A DNA stretch of 64,000 bases, taken from Anaerolineales bacterium (GTDB lineage: Bacteria; Chloroflexota; Anaerolineae; Anaerolineales; Villigracilaceae). Shown here one piece after another: positions 48,777 to 58,700 of this stretch (positions are counted from its first letter, which is position 1; each line of letters starts with the position of its first letter). Below the pieces are notes generated by a model that searched no databases, was not told the DNA's origin, and saw only the letters and a program-made list of their open reading frames with translations. The stretch covers positions 1 through 64,000 of the forward strand of contig JAFGCG010000057.1 in NCBI GenBank assembly GCA_016932715.1. Direction: 5' to 3'. Made by a program: the position numbers and the translations under genes.

Positions 48777-48799
48777 GGGAGTGACCATTCGTCACTCCC
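48777..48799 (+). promoter_or_regulatory. 9-bp hairpin before the tRNA-like element
   Basis: GGGAGTGAC (48777-48785), loop CATTC, GTCACTCCC (48791-48799), then TATTTC. It is separated by 4 nt from the tRNA-like fold. May end upstream transcription weakly or be part of the RNA. Confidence 0.5.
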
Positions 48800-48803
48800 T
48801 ATT

Positions 48804-48920
48804 TCATCCCGTACAACCGCAGAACTGGCCTGCGGTCGGGTAACCCAGGTCTCGGTACATCCCGCAGAAATTATGCGGGATTACTCGACCTACCAGGTTC
48901 GACCCCTGGCGGGATGACAG
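48804..48920 (+). ncRNA. tRNA-like structured RNA (non-canonical anticodon domain)
   Basis: Acceptor-like stem TCATCCCG (48804-48811) with CGGGATGA (48910-48917). TA follows, as U8-A9 in tRNA. A D-arm-position hairpin ACCGCAG-AACTGGC-CTGCGGT (48816-48836). An extended central arm: CGGGTA (48837-48842) with TACTCG (48882-48887), holding ATCCCGCA-GAAATTA-TGCGGGAT (48859-48881). A 5-nt variable loop. A textbook T-arm CCAGG-TTCGACC-CCTGG (48893-48909) abutting the acceptor. There is no encoded CCA (CAG instead) and no usable anticodon loop, so it is not a standard tRNA gene. Confidence 0.6.
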
Positions 48921-49086
48921 ATACGAAAGTATCCTGGAATAGAAAAACCTTTATGAGCAAGTGAGCTGATCTCAACAGAGTACATTGACACTTTGTCACT
49001 GTCTCCCTGTTGTCTCCTTCACAATGCCTATAAGGCCTCCCTCTCTATTCTTGAGTTTTGGGCTAACCGCCCCATGCTGGAAGTTG

Positions 49087-49122
49087 TTTTATGTGGATTG
49101 GCTAACTGCCTTCCACATAAAA
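49087..49122. repeat. 11-bp perfect inverted repeat
   Basis: TTTTATGTGGA (49087-49097) and TCCACATAAAA (49112-49122) with a 14-nt loop; a direct repeat GGCTAACYGCC overlaps it. Possibly a terminator usable on both strands between the convergent gene blocks, though the T-runs are part of the stem. Confidence 0.5.
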
Positions 49123-49217
49123 ATCTTTGATTGCTGCTTACCCAGGGAGCCACCATGTATAGTACGCCATGCATGCTCAGGCGTGTTTGTAGTGTTGCGC
49201 TACACTACTAGCAACGA

Positions 49218-50465
49218 TCAAGGTTCCGCCATCCAACCTGCGGGCCATCCGTTCGGTACAATTTCAGTTAACTGGACAGCCCATTTTTGTTGAGTATCTA
49301 CTAAAATTACCCGTCCTGCGTTCGGTTCGTATTGATTTTGTACAGCTAGGTAACGGCTATCTAATGACCAGATAGGCGAAGGAGCATCAAGGTGGAGTGA
49401 GCCAGGAACACAATAATCCGTCACTTGTTGCGTTTCCAAGTCCAATACGGCAAGTTGTTGTTCCTCTTGAAGACTGGGGCGTAATTGAAGCCAAAATGCA
49501 ATCTTTCTTCCATCTGGTGACAAGCTGACATCGCCAATGCGTGTGTCGGCAAAGGAAGCTCCAAAGTCCGTTAACTGGCGCACTTGACCGTCTTGATTGA
49601 AACTGAAGAAATCATAAATGAAATTGCGAGGGTTGCTATTATCCCATTTGTCAACCATAGCCACATAGATCTCCTTTTGGTCCAGTGACCAAAGAGGAAG
49701 ATATGAAAATGACTTAGCCCTATCCATGACCTTTGCCAAGACGCGATTCGATTGCACATCCCACAACACAAGGTAAACATAGCCATCGTTCTCAAGCCTC
49801 GGATAAACAGCCAACGTTAAAGAAGAGTTATATAAGACAGTACTAGCGCCGAGAGCGAAATGCTCACCCGCGGCAGCCACTGTCTCAAGACCAGGAAAAT
49901 CTGGCGCAAGTTCCTGCTGTTCACCGCTAAAAGGGTTGATCACTGTTACGAGGGGCTCTGTCTTGTGACTAATCCAGACATGCTCGTTGTCCAGCCAACC
50001 ACCCAAAAGAAACCAATCATCATTCCAGGGGATTTGTTTTTGCTCTGTATCACCAAGTGTTTCGACTCGTAACCAGATTTTATTACTCTCATCCACGTAC
50101 TGAGATGCTAACCATTTCCCATCTAGAGATACGCTAAACTTCCCCTGACCATCATCCAAAGGTTTCTTCACACCAGTTTCCAGGTTGAGTAAATATGGAT
50201 GCTGTTCAAAAATGGCTAGTATTCCCTGCGGTTTGGCATCTGAAGGCGGGCTTCCCACAACATCCAAGCATTGATAAATCACAGTTTTCTCCAGTGACAA
50301 GGCTGGTACAGGAGTAGCCGATGGCTCAAAGGGAAGCAGGGTAGGCTTGGCGGTCGATGTAGAGCCTGTTGAAGATGGCGAAGGGGTAATTCCAAATGTA
50401 GAAGACACACAGCCATACAATAACAGGATGACGAACAAAGAGATTAGCGCTGTAGGCTTTTTCAT
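49218..50465 (-). CDS. Lipoprotein with TolB-like propeller, 415 aa
   Basis: Start at 50465 (GGAAG upstream); an upstream in-frame start at 50501 would leave the signal peptide internal. Signal peptide with lipobox LYGC (Cys about residue 19), Thr/Ser/Pro linker, then a beta-propeller of WD40-like/PD40 repeats (FSVSLDGKWLASQY; DVSLSPDGRKIAFWLQ; PIWSLDSRYLAVQN). Such surface propellers bind proteins or sugars. It lies last in the RHS cassette; whether it protects against the orphan tip is unknown. Confidence 0.65.
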   Translation of the reverse strand: MKKPTALISLFVILLLYGCVSSTFGITPSPSSTGSTSTAKPTLLPFEPSATPVPALSLEKTVIYQCLDVVGSPPSDAKPQGILAIFEQHPYLLNLETGVKKPLDDGQGKFSVSLDGKWLASQYVDESNKIWLRVETLGDTEQKQIPWNDDWFLLGGWLDNEHVWISHKTEPLVTVINPFSGEQQELAPDFPGLETVAAAGEHFALGASTVLYNSSLTLAVYPRLENDGYVYLVLWDVQSNRVLAKVMDRAKSFSYLPLWSLDQKEIYVAMVDKWDNSNPRNFIYDFFSFNQDGQVRQLTDFGASFADTRIGDVSLSPDGRKIAFWLQLRPSLQEEQQLAVLDLETQQVTDYCVPGSLHLDAPSPIWSLDSRYLAVQNQYEPNAGRVILVDTQQKWAVQLTEIVPNGWPAGWMAEP

Positions 50466-50497
50466 ATCATGCTTCCGTACTTTTGATAGCATTTTAG

Positions 50498-51949
50498 TCA
50501 TTCCTTAGGTTTCTTAATCCAATTTTTTGGTTCGCGACAATTTCTTACGCCATAATCATAATTCTGTCCATTAGGAGGTGCGCTCCAATGATTGTTCTGA
50601 CAATCTGTCAGAATGAACATTGTCTTTTCTGCTCCTCTACGGAGAACAACCTCATCAGTTCCTAGTCCCTCAGGAACAGACATTGCCTTGGCTTGAAGTG
50701 TCGCCATGATCATTGATATATTACCCCATTCGATTGCCTGATCAAAATAGGGGTGCATCCACTTAGGTTGGGATGGACTTCTAATGATCTCTGAGTAATC
50801 ATTATGGCTGCGATCCGGCTTCTCATTTTTCCAGTTACCATTATTTTTTGGATCATCTTCTGCTTGGAGAATGTAGCCTGGTCTGGCATCTAATAACTTC
50901 TTGCGTGCAATGTATATAAGAATATCCGCATCAGAGTCTGGTGAACATGGGTGACCAGCCCAAGCCGGGCACCTGACATAGAAGTTCCTCACAACAGTTT
51001 CCTTGAGAAGATCAATGGGTACACTGTCCATTACTTGTCCACTAAACTCAAAGGACAATAATATCTCAAGATAATCCAAAGAAGTCATGCTTCCTATTGT
51101 ATTATTGTTCCACCATCCCGCATGGTATTTTAATGCTATATATGTATTGTAAGCACGCATGTATGGATCTACGAACTTATCAGATAGCGGCGGCAAAGTC
51201 GAAGTGACTACTGGAGTTGGCGTAGTTGTTGGCGTTGGAATGGGTGTACTCGTCGCAGTTGGTGTTACAGTACATGTGTAGGTTAGTGTCGGGGTTGCAC
51301 TACCACCACCAGAAACTCCACTTCCTGTATCAGTAGCAGGCGTGATTTCAACGTGATAAGTAGTTGGCGTTGAAGTTGGAGTGGCTGTCACCTTCCATCC
51401 ACCTATTGTAAATTGACAAGCGGATAGACTCAATCCAACCGATAGGCCCAACACCAACAGAATAATCATTAAATCCCATTTGCTGGCTTTCTTCCTCTTG
51501 CCAAAGAACAGCGCCATCGCTGCCAGCGGACCCAGGATCGCGCCCGTAGGATCCCACGGCACGTAGGGATTGCTGTTGTTCGGCTTCGCATCCCTGGTCA
51601 GGAATCGTCCTGTGGCAGGATCATAATACTGCCCATCGCCTACGTACAGCAAGCCAGTGGCAGCATCCATGACGCCGCCGAAGTAGCCGAAGGTGAAATT
51701 CCCTGTGCCGTAGGTATCGAGTGTATCACCCCAGGGAGTGTAGCGAGCCGCCAGGGTAATACTGCCACTGTTATTAGACAACTGCCGCGGTGTATTTGTT
51801 CCATCGGGGAGTGAATAGCTCCACGCATCGATCTTTTCACCAATCGCGCCCAGTCCATAGAGATAGTATGTGGTGTTGCCAGCCGAGTCAGCGGTGAGTG
51901 GCTGGTCACCATCCATGACGTAATGGGCGATCACACCCGCGGCATCCAT
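50498..51949 (-). CDS. Orphan RHS core with its own tip domain, 483 aa
   Basis: Residues 1-140 match the end of the RHS shell of the large protein at 52779 (MDAAGVIAHY; YLYGLGAIGEK; RYTPWGDTLD; YDPATGRFLTRD; NPYVPWDPTGAILGPL). Then a basic cluster KRKK, a hydrophobic helix (about 158-175) and Cys in SLSAC, followed by a Thr-Pro linker (about 185-255) and a unique C-terminal domain (about 260-483). This is a displaced RHS tip module. It lacks most of the shell; homology continues a few codons upstream of the ATG and then stops. Toxin identity not recognised. Confidence 0.75.
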   Translation of the reverse strand: MDAAGVIAHYVMDGDQPLTADSAGNTTYYLYGLGAIGEKIDAWSYSLPDGTNTPRQLSNNSGSITLAARYTPWGDTLDTYGTGNFTFGYFGGVMDAATGLLYVGDGQYYDPATGRFLTRDAKPNNSNPYVPWDPTGAILGPLAAMALFFGKRKKASKWDLMIILLVLGLSVGLSLSACQFTIGGWKVTATPTSTPTTYHVEITPATDTGSGVSGGGSATPTLTYTCTVTPTATSTPIPTPTTTPTPVVTSTLPPLSDKFVDPYMRAYNTYIALKYHAGWWNNNTIGSMTSLDYLEILLSFEFSGQVMDSVPIDLLKETVVRNFYVRCPAWAGHPCSPDSDADILIYIARKKLLDARPGYILQAEDDPKNNGNWKNEKPDRSHNDYSEIIRSPSQPKWMHPYFDQAIEWGNISMIMATLQAKAMSVPEGLGTDEVVLRRGAEKTMFILTDCQNNHWSAPPNGQNYDYGVRNCREPKNWIKKPKE

Positions 51950-51962
51950 GCTCAGGCGTTGA

Positions 51963-52006
51963 CCCAGTCCGTTGTAAACTAAATGGACTGGGACGATGGA
52001 CCATCG
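51963..52006. repeat. Palindromes at the 5' edge of the orphan RHS module
   Basis: CCCAGTCC (51963-51970) with GGACTGGG (51985-51992), then CGATGG-A-CCATCG (51994-52006). The RHS homology ends inside the first palindrome. These may mark the recombination boundary at which the tip cassette was displaced. Confidence 0.5.
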
Positions 52007-52098
52007 ACCATGATCAATCGCGACAAAGTCAAAGTTATCTTGTTTGCATCAAAAAGCAATTGTTCAACACACTGCCAGTCGACCACCAAGAGCAGTTA

Positions 52099-52755
52099 TT
52101 ACTGACAATAATCTTTATAGCCCTCCCATTTGATTAGTATCGAGTCGTTGGCATTCCACTTTTCAGTTAATTCAGTGTCCAATATCCTCAAAAAAAAGAT
52201 GCTTTGCGATGACTGCACTCCCTTTGAATTATCGGCTGCGTTTAGAGTAACAGCAACTCCTGCCTTTGAATAGATCAGGTCAATTCCTAAACAACTATTG
52301 TTTGGGTCCTGAAAGACTTGGGCCCATGTTGGCTCGCCAAGAATCTCGAATAGGTTTTTAGTACTAAAATTAGCTCGCTTATCTGGATACAGCAAAATTT
52401 CACTAACAATATTATCCGAGAGAAAAATATTACCTTCACTCAGCCCATCAATAGAAGTAGCTTTCCAAGATATGTGATTGTTGTCAACAACCGATACGTT
52501 TTTGGTTCCATACCTAAGAAACAATATGTTTTTTGCCTCTTCAAAACTCGTCGTCCCTACTTGAATTCCAATCCAACAAGGTGTAGTGCAATTGGTATCT
52601 AAGATTGCATCAGCGAATGGATTAGAAACCAGATCCTCGGTGGGGACAAAAGGAGTAAATGTTGGCGTTTCAGCAATAGTTGATGTTCTACACCCAGCCA
52701 AGAACCAAAATACCAATACCACTGAAAATAAAATTGCGCCTTGTTTTTTTAGCAT
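52099..52755 (-). CDS. Lipoprotein next to RHS, possible immunity protein, 218 aa
   Basis: Signal peptide with lipobox LAGC (Cys at residue 22), then a Thr-Pro-rich stretch and a domain that starts CTTPCWIGIQVGTTSFEEA, a motif found in many Chloroflexota lipoproteins. It is encoded immediately downstream of the 3080-aa RHS protein with 23 nt between. In polymorphic-toxin loci the gene right after the tip usually encodes its immunity partner. Assignment is positional. Confidence 0.55.
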   Translation of the reverse strand: MLKKQGAILFSVVLVFWFLAGCRTSTIAETPTFTPFVPTEDLVSNPFADAILDTNCTTPCWIGIQVGTTSFEEAKNILFLRYGTKNVSVVDNNHISWKATSIDGLSEGNIFLSDNIVSEILLYPDKRANFSTKNLFEILGEPTWAQVFQDPNNSCLGIDLIYSKAGVAVTLNAADNSKGVQSSQSIFFLRILDTELTEKWNANDSILIKWEGYKDYCQ

Positions 52756-52778
52756 AGTACCACGCTCCTTATAACATA

Positions 52779-55700
52779 CTATCGACCAAGTATTCTATTA
52801 ATTGCCGTCCTTCTAGATTCATCAACATAAGCATGTGATGGCCATCCGGGGTAACTACCAGGAGGTCGAAGTTGAATGTATGTTGATAAAGTGGTAGTTC
52901 CGCCAATATTCGTTAGCCCCATATTTATGTTCGTTTCGATTACTACTGAGGCAAAGGAGCTAGCAAAATCCTCATTAGGCGCCCACTGTCCATTAGGATA
53001 ACGGAGGTAATTGTTGGCCGGCCCGTTCTCGTCTCCTACAAATTCAAATACATCAGGTGAAATCTCATGCCAGTCTGGATTCCATCCAACACCGTTCGCA
53101 TCAGCATGTTTTGAATATGGTTCTCCAAGTCCCATTTCTGCGCCGACGCTCTCGTCAACGCCATGTCCCATTTCGTGAACAAGAATTGCTAATCCATCAG
53201 GAGACATGTATTGAGATGTGTTCATTGCATGTAACTGTAGAACGCCATTCCCAACATTGCCACCTCCAAAGCTGTCACCTGTCAAGCTTATGATATTTAC
53301 AGAAGAGTTCGATCCATAGCCCACAATCCAATCAACGACTCCTTCAGGGGTTTTTCCACTTGCTCTTTGTATCATATCTAAAGCCAAAAATACTGCCTGC
53401 TTGGATGTTTCGTCATATTGTGTTTGCCCCTGTAAAAACTTAACAAGCCCTCTCCCTGCCCAATCTACGTCAGTTAGTCTGAAAATATTTTGTGATGTGT
53501 TAGGAGTTGGGCATGGAACTGCTATTGGTGTTGATGGTGCAGGTGCAGTAGCTGTGGCTATCACCTGTCCGCCAGAACTAGCCGTAGCTGTCAACATACC
53601 ATTATCTACAGTCACCGTGAAATTAACAGGCTCAGTCGGTGTTACGCTCGACTCCTCACATGCCATCCCTATGCTCAAGGGCAATACAACCAGAATAAAG
53701 AGCATAAGCAAATATGGCAGTCCCTTGCTATGCTTGCCGCGCTTTCGGGTCGCAACGAGTGAGAAGATTCCCAAAGGTCCAAGGATTGCTCCAATAGGAT
53801 TCCAAGGTACATACGGATTGGTACCATTGGGATTAATGCCTCGTGTTAGAAACCTACCAGTAAATGGATCATAGTATTGCCCATTCCCCACATAGATCAG
53901 CCCTGACGCAAGATCCATTACACCACCCAGATAGCCAAATGTAAAGTTGCCAGCGCCATGCACTTCGAGAATATCTCCCCAGGGCGTGTATCTACCTGCT
54001 AATGTTACTTCTCCAGCGGGATTGGTTAGTTGACGAGGAGTATTTAGCCCATCGGGCAATGAATATGCCCAGTCGCTTGTTTTTTCGGCAATCGGACCTA
54101 ACCCATACAAGTAAAACGTAGTGTTTTCTGAAGTAGCAGTCAGAGGCTGATTACCATCGACTACATAGTGAGCAATGACTCCAGCAGCATCCATGCTTAA
54201 ACGCTGCCCAAGTCCGTTATAGTCCATTTCGGCTTGTGCATTCCAGCCTGAGCCGTTATGCATCTCAACCTGCATTAGATAACCAGCCGTATTGTAGGTG
54301 TAGCGTTTCGCGCCACTTGCAGCATTTCCATCTGGCAAGGTTTCTATGAGACTGCCGTTCTCGTCATAATGATATTGCCAGGTCACGCCATTTTCTACAG
54401 CGGTCGCCAGTTGATTAGCAGCATCATAACTGTAGGTGGTAACAATGGTACCTGGTCCCAAGTTCTTTTGAAGCTCCAACACATTGCCAGCTGGGTCGTA
54501 GGTATAGCCGAAGTTCCTTCCGTCGCTGTAGGTCGCCCCAGTCAAGCGGTTGAGGGCGTCGTAGGTATAGTCGATGGTCAGGGGAACGGATGGAAAGATG
54601 TAATTGACATTGACTGTGTGGGCGCTGGCGGGCATGGTAACCGTGTTGGTGTTACTGGTGCTGGCGTCGTTTTCCGTGCCAGTCCAGCTATCGATCTCCC
54701 AGCCAGAATCCGGGACAGCGCCACTCAAGGATATACTCTCGCCAGCAACATATTCACCTGTGGAGCAGCCAGTGGAGTTTATCGGGGAGGCAAGCGGGTC
54801 GCTGCCCTGCCCGGTGTGTCCTAGGGTCAGGGGATAGCAAGCCGCGCCGGTCAACCCGATCACATAGGCGGGTGCGGAGCGATAGGACAACGCGCCATCG
54901 CCCAACTGACCATAGATACTCTCGCCCCAACACTTGGCGCCACCACTGGTTGTCACGGCGCAGGTATGAGAGGAGCCGGCAGTAATGGTTGTCGCCCCGC
55001 CGGTCAAGCCGCTCACATCCACCGGAGTGTTGTGGTATGTCTTTGTTCCATCGCCCAGTTGGCCATAATAGTTATTCCCCCAGCACTTGGCGATCCCATC
55101 GGACATCACAGCGCAGGTATGAGACCCACCTGCTGAAACGACGCTTACACCACTCGTCAGCCCGCTCACATCCACCGGGGTCGAGCTGTTTGTATACGTT
55201 CCATCCCCCAGACGACCACTGCCATTGCTGCCCCAACACTTGATTCCTCCGCTGGTTGTCAACGCGCAGGTATGCGAATCCCCTGCCGAAATAGCTACCA
55301 CGTCACTTAATTCACTCACATCCACCGGGGTGAGGCGTTGTGTGGTTGTGCTATCGCCCAGCTGGCCAGAAGAGTTAATGCCCCAACACTTGACCCCGCC
55401 GGCAGATGTCACAGCGCAGGTATGATTATTGCCTGCCGCAATGGCAGTCACCCCACTGGTCAAGCCGTTGACATTCACGGGTGCGGCACGCAAGGTGGTC
55501 GTCCCATCTCCTACTTGACCATTGGCATTCTTCCCCCAGCACTTGACTCCCCCGCTGGACGTTAGGGCACAACTGTGATTCGACCCTGTCACGATTGTAG
55601 TGACCCTACTGGTCAGTCCGCTGACATTCAGCGGCGTGTTGCTGCCCTGTGACACTGCTCCCTGTCCCAACTGGCCCTCACCGTTCAGTCCCCAACACTT

Positions 55701-58700
55701 GGCTCCACCACTCGTCGTCACGGCGCAGGTGTGGTATTGGCCCGTAGCGATAGACGCCACTCCGCTGGTCAAGCCACTGACATTTACTGGCGTAGTGCGG
55801 CTCGTATTCGTCCCATCGCCCAGTTGGCCATTCCCATTAATGCTCCAGCACTTGGCTCCGCCGCTGGAAGTGAGAGCACAGGTGTGGAGATAGCGTGTGA
55901 CAATCGTCGCTGTGCCGCTGGTCAATCCGCTCACATCCACCGGGGTGAGGCGTTGTGTGGTCGTCCCATCCCCCAGTTGTCCATTGCCATTGTTTCCCCA
56001 ACATTGGACGCCGCCATTGTTCATCAGAGCACAGCTATGACCATTCCCAACTGCAATCGCTACCACACCACTGGTCAATGACCCATCTCCATGCTGGCCA
56101 GAGTAGTTGCTTCCCCAGCATCTGACGCCGCCACTGGTCGTTATAGCGCAGTTGTGATAATGACTCGAATCAATGGCTGCGATCCCGCTGGTGAACCCGA
56201 TCACATCGACCGGTGTTGTGCGGTCGGTGTATGAGCCATCTCCCAATTGACCCATATTATTCCAGCCCCAGCACTTCACTCCGCCAGCATCCGTCAAGGC
56301 GCACATGTGTCCAGCGCCGGCCGTGATCGCCGTTACTTCGCTGGTCAACCCGCTAACATCCACCGGGGTAAGGCGGTCTGTTGTTGTCCCATCTCCCAGC
56401 TGACCATCACTGTTATGTCCCCAGCACTTCACGCCGCCGCTGGAAGTGAGAGCGCAGGTACTGCTTCCACTTGCTGCAAGCGCCACTACCCCGCTGCTCA
56501 ATCCGCTTACGTTCACAGGGGTAAGGCGATCCGTCGTTGTGCCATCGCCCAACTGACCATCGTAATTACTTCCCCAGCACTTGACCCCCCCACTGGACGT
56601 CACGGCACAAGTATGTCCCCCGCCCGCTGCCAGAGCCATGACATCGCTTAATCCAACAACATCCACTGGGGTAGTACGCTGGTTGGTCGTCCCATCTCCC
56701 AATTTACCACTTGTATTCTGCCCCCAGCACTTGACGCCTCCGCTGGACGTCACAGCACACGTATGATAATACCCCAGCGCGATCGCCGTTACGTCGCTGG
56801 TCAAACCGCTCACATCCACAGGTGTGCTACGCTGGGTGGTCGTTCCGTCCCCCAATTGACCGTAGCCATTCCAGCCCCAGCACTTGAGTCCGCCACTGGA
56901 AGTTATAGCACAGGTCTGACCGCTCCGTGCATTGATTGCCGTGACGATGACAGGTTCTTCCTGATAGGAAGGCGCAAGCAGCGCCTTGCTTGCCGGAACA
57001 GCCTGAACTCGAGGCACGGTAAAGTTCGCGAATGCAAAGCTGCCCGAGGAGGACAAGCTAGATTCCTCGGACGGGAAGAGGCTGTTCTCTGCAGTCTCGG
57101 TTGTGTCCGTCGCGGCGGGCATGGGTAGGTTCTCGATCTCGATGGTGTCGATATCGATATGTTTTCCACTGCCCCCAGCATGGACCAAACGCACGGTGTG
57201 ATCACCGGCTGCAAAGATTGGACTGTTCCAGGTGGATTGTCTGAGGGTATGCGGGCTGTTGGCATCGATGGTCCCGACCTTATTTCCATCCACATACACA
57301 TCGATTGAACCACCCTTGGAGTCCTTGGCAAGGGTGAGAGTGAATTGTGTGCCAGTGAAGGTCAATTCAGCATAATTGCCGGATGTTGTTGTGCGATGAA
57401 GAGTACCGCGATCGGACGCCGCATTTTTGGACGCTGTCCACGTCCCCACATACTTCCAGGCGCTATCCGTGTCGTCCACAATGCCAACGCCCACCGGCGG
57501 CCGCTTTGTGTCGATTTGATTCCCAAACGCAGGCAGGTTGGCATCATCCACGAGATTGGATTCGTCAGATGAGGAGGAGTCAGGCGATTCTGAAGCATCA
57601 GGTAGTTGAGACGCAGGCAGTGTGAGTACAGGGGTACCTGTCGCCGTAGAAGCACCCATTGGTGTTTCGATCAGGGTGGAAGTTTCTGTGGGTATTCCGG
57701 CTGGGACGGAGGTTTCTGTGGGTGTCTCGGTTGGGTCGATCTGATACGCCAGCGCGAAGAGCGCTTCATCTCTGGCTGCGGGCTTTAGCGCGATCACGTC
57801 TACGGAAGCGAAACGAGGACCCTGGGACAGTGAAGGCTGCCCGCTCGACCCGGCGAACCCACCTGGATTGGCGGAAGCCATCTGCGGGTTCTGTAGATCC
57901 TCAATAGCGCGTGTGCGGTTGCCGGCCGGGTCATATGTGTAGTTGTAGGAGGCTAATGTATTCAAACCAAAAGTATGCTCGAGCTCTTCGAGCCGCCCGG
58001 CATTATCATACACATATTGTGAGGAAACTCCATTCGGACGGGACACAGAGCTTAGCTGCCCCACTTCGTTATACGAGTACTCTGTTTCCTGTTGATCCCA
58101 ATCCGTTACACTCTTGAGACGATTGTTCCTATCATAAGTATACGTAACTGTCTTGCCATCGGGATACGTCAGTTCTATGCGATTGCCTACTGCATCGTAA
58201 CTACATTCGATTGTCTGGTTGAAGGCATCCGTGACTGCAATAAGCCGATTCAGATCATCGTAGGTCCAGGTTGTCGTGCCTAGTCCGTCAGTCATGCCGA
58301 TGCGCTGCCCGTTCAAGTCGTATGTGAAGGTTACATCCGGTTCTGTACCCGGGTAATCAATGGCGATCAACTGGTTCGCAGCATCATAGGCGTAGTAAAT
58401 AGTCTGGCTCTTGGCGTCGGTCGCCGAGATGCGGTTGCCTGCCAGGTCATAGGTATAGGACCAGGTGTTCTGAAGCGGGTCCTTCTTTTCGATCAACCGG
58501 TTGAGCGTGTCGTACCCATAGGTGGTGATCTTTCCCTTGGGATCTTCCACAGAGATGCGATTCCCAACTTCATTGTAGACAAACTCATAACGGATGTTGG
58601 TTTCCGCATCCGGATCAACGCCCGGCTTATTGTTCAGGATCACCGCGACTTGCCGGTTCAACTCATCATACTCGTAGCGCGTGACCACGCCATTTGCATC

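Larger units (their letters stand above)
48524..49217. other. 694-bp gene-free region rich in hairpins
   Basis: No plausible ORF on either strand. It contains the double hairpin 48707-48738, a 9-bp stem 48777-48799, the tRNA-like fold 48804-48920 and the inverted repeat 49087-49122. It sits between the plus-strand SSB-like gene and the minus-strand RHS cassette. It may be an RNA gene cluster, or also contain a transfer origin; no nick-site consensus was recognised. Confidence 0.6.

Noticed and set aside
48804-48920. Calling this a normal tRNA gene
   Set aside because: No standard anticodon loop, central arm too long, and no CCA; kept only as tRNA-like RNA.
54840-56940. Regular repeats that might be a CRISPR array
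   Set aside because: Repeats are about 150 bp, in frame, and encode RCC1 units; no short repeat-unique spacer pattern and no cas genes.
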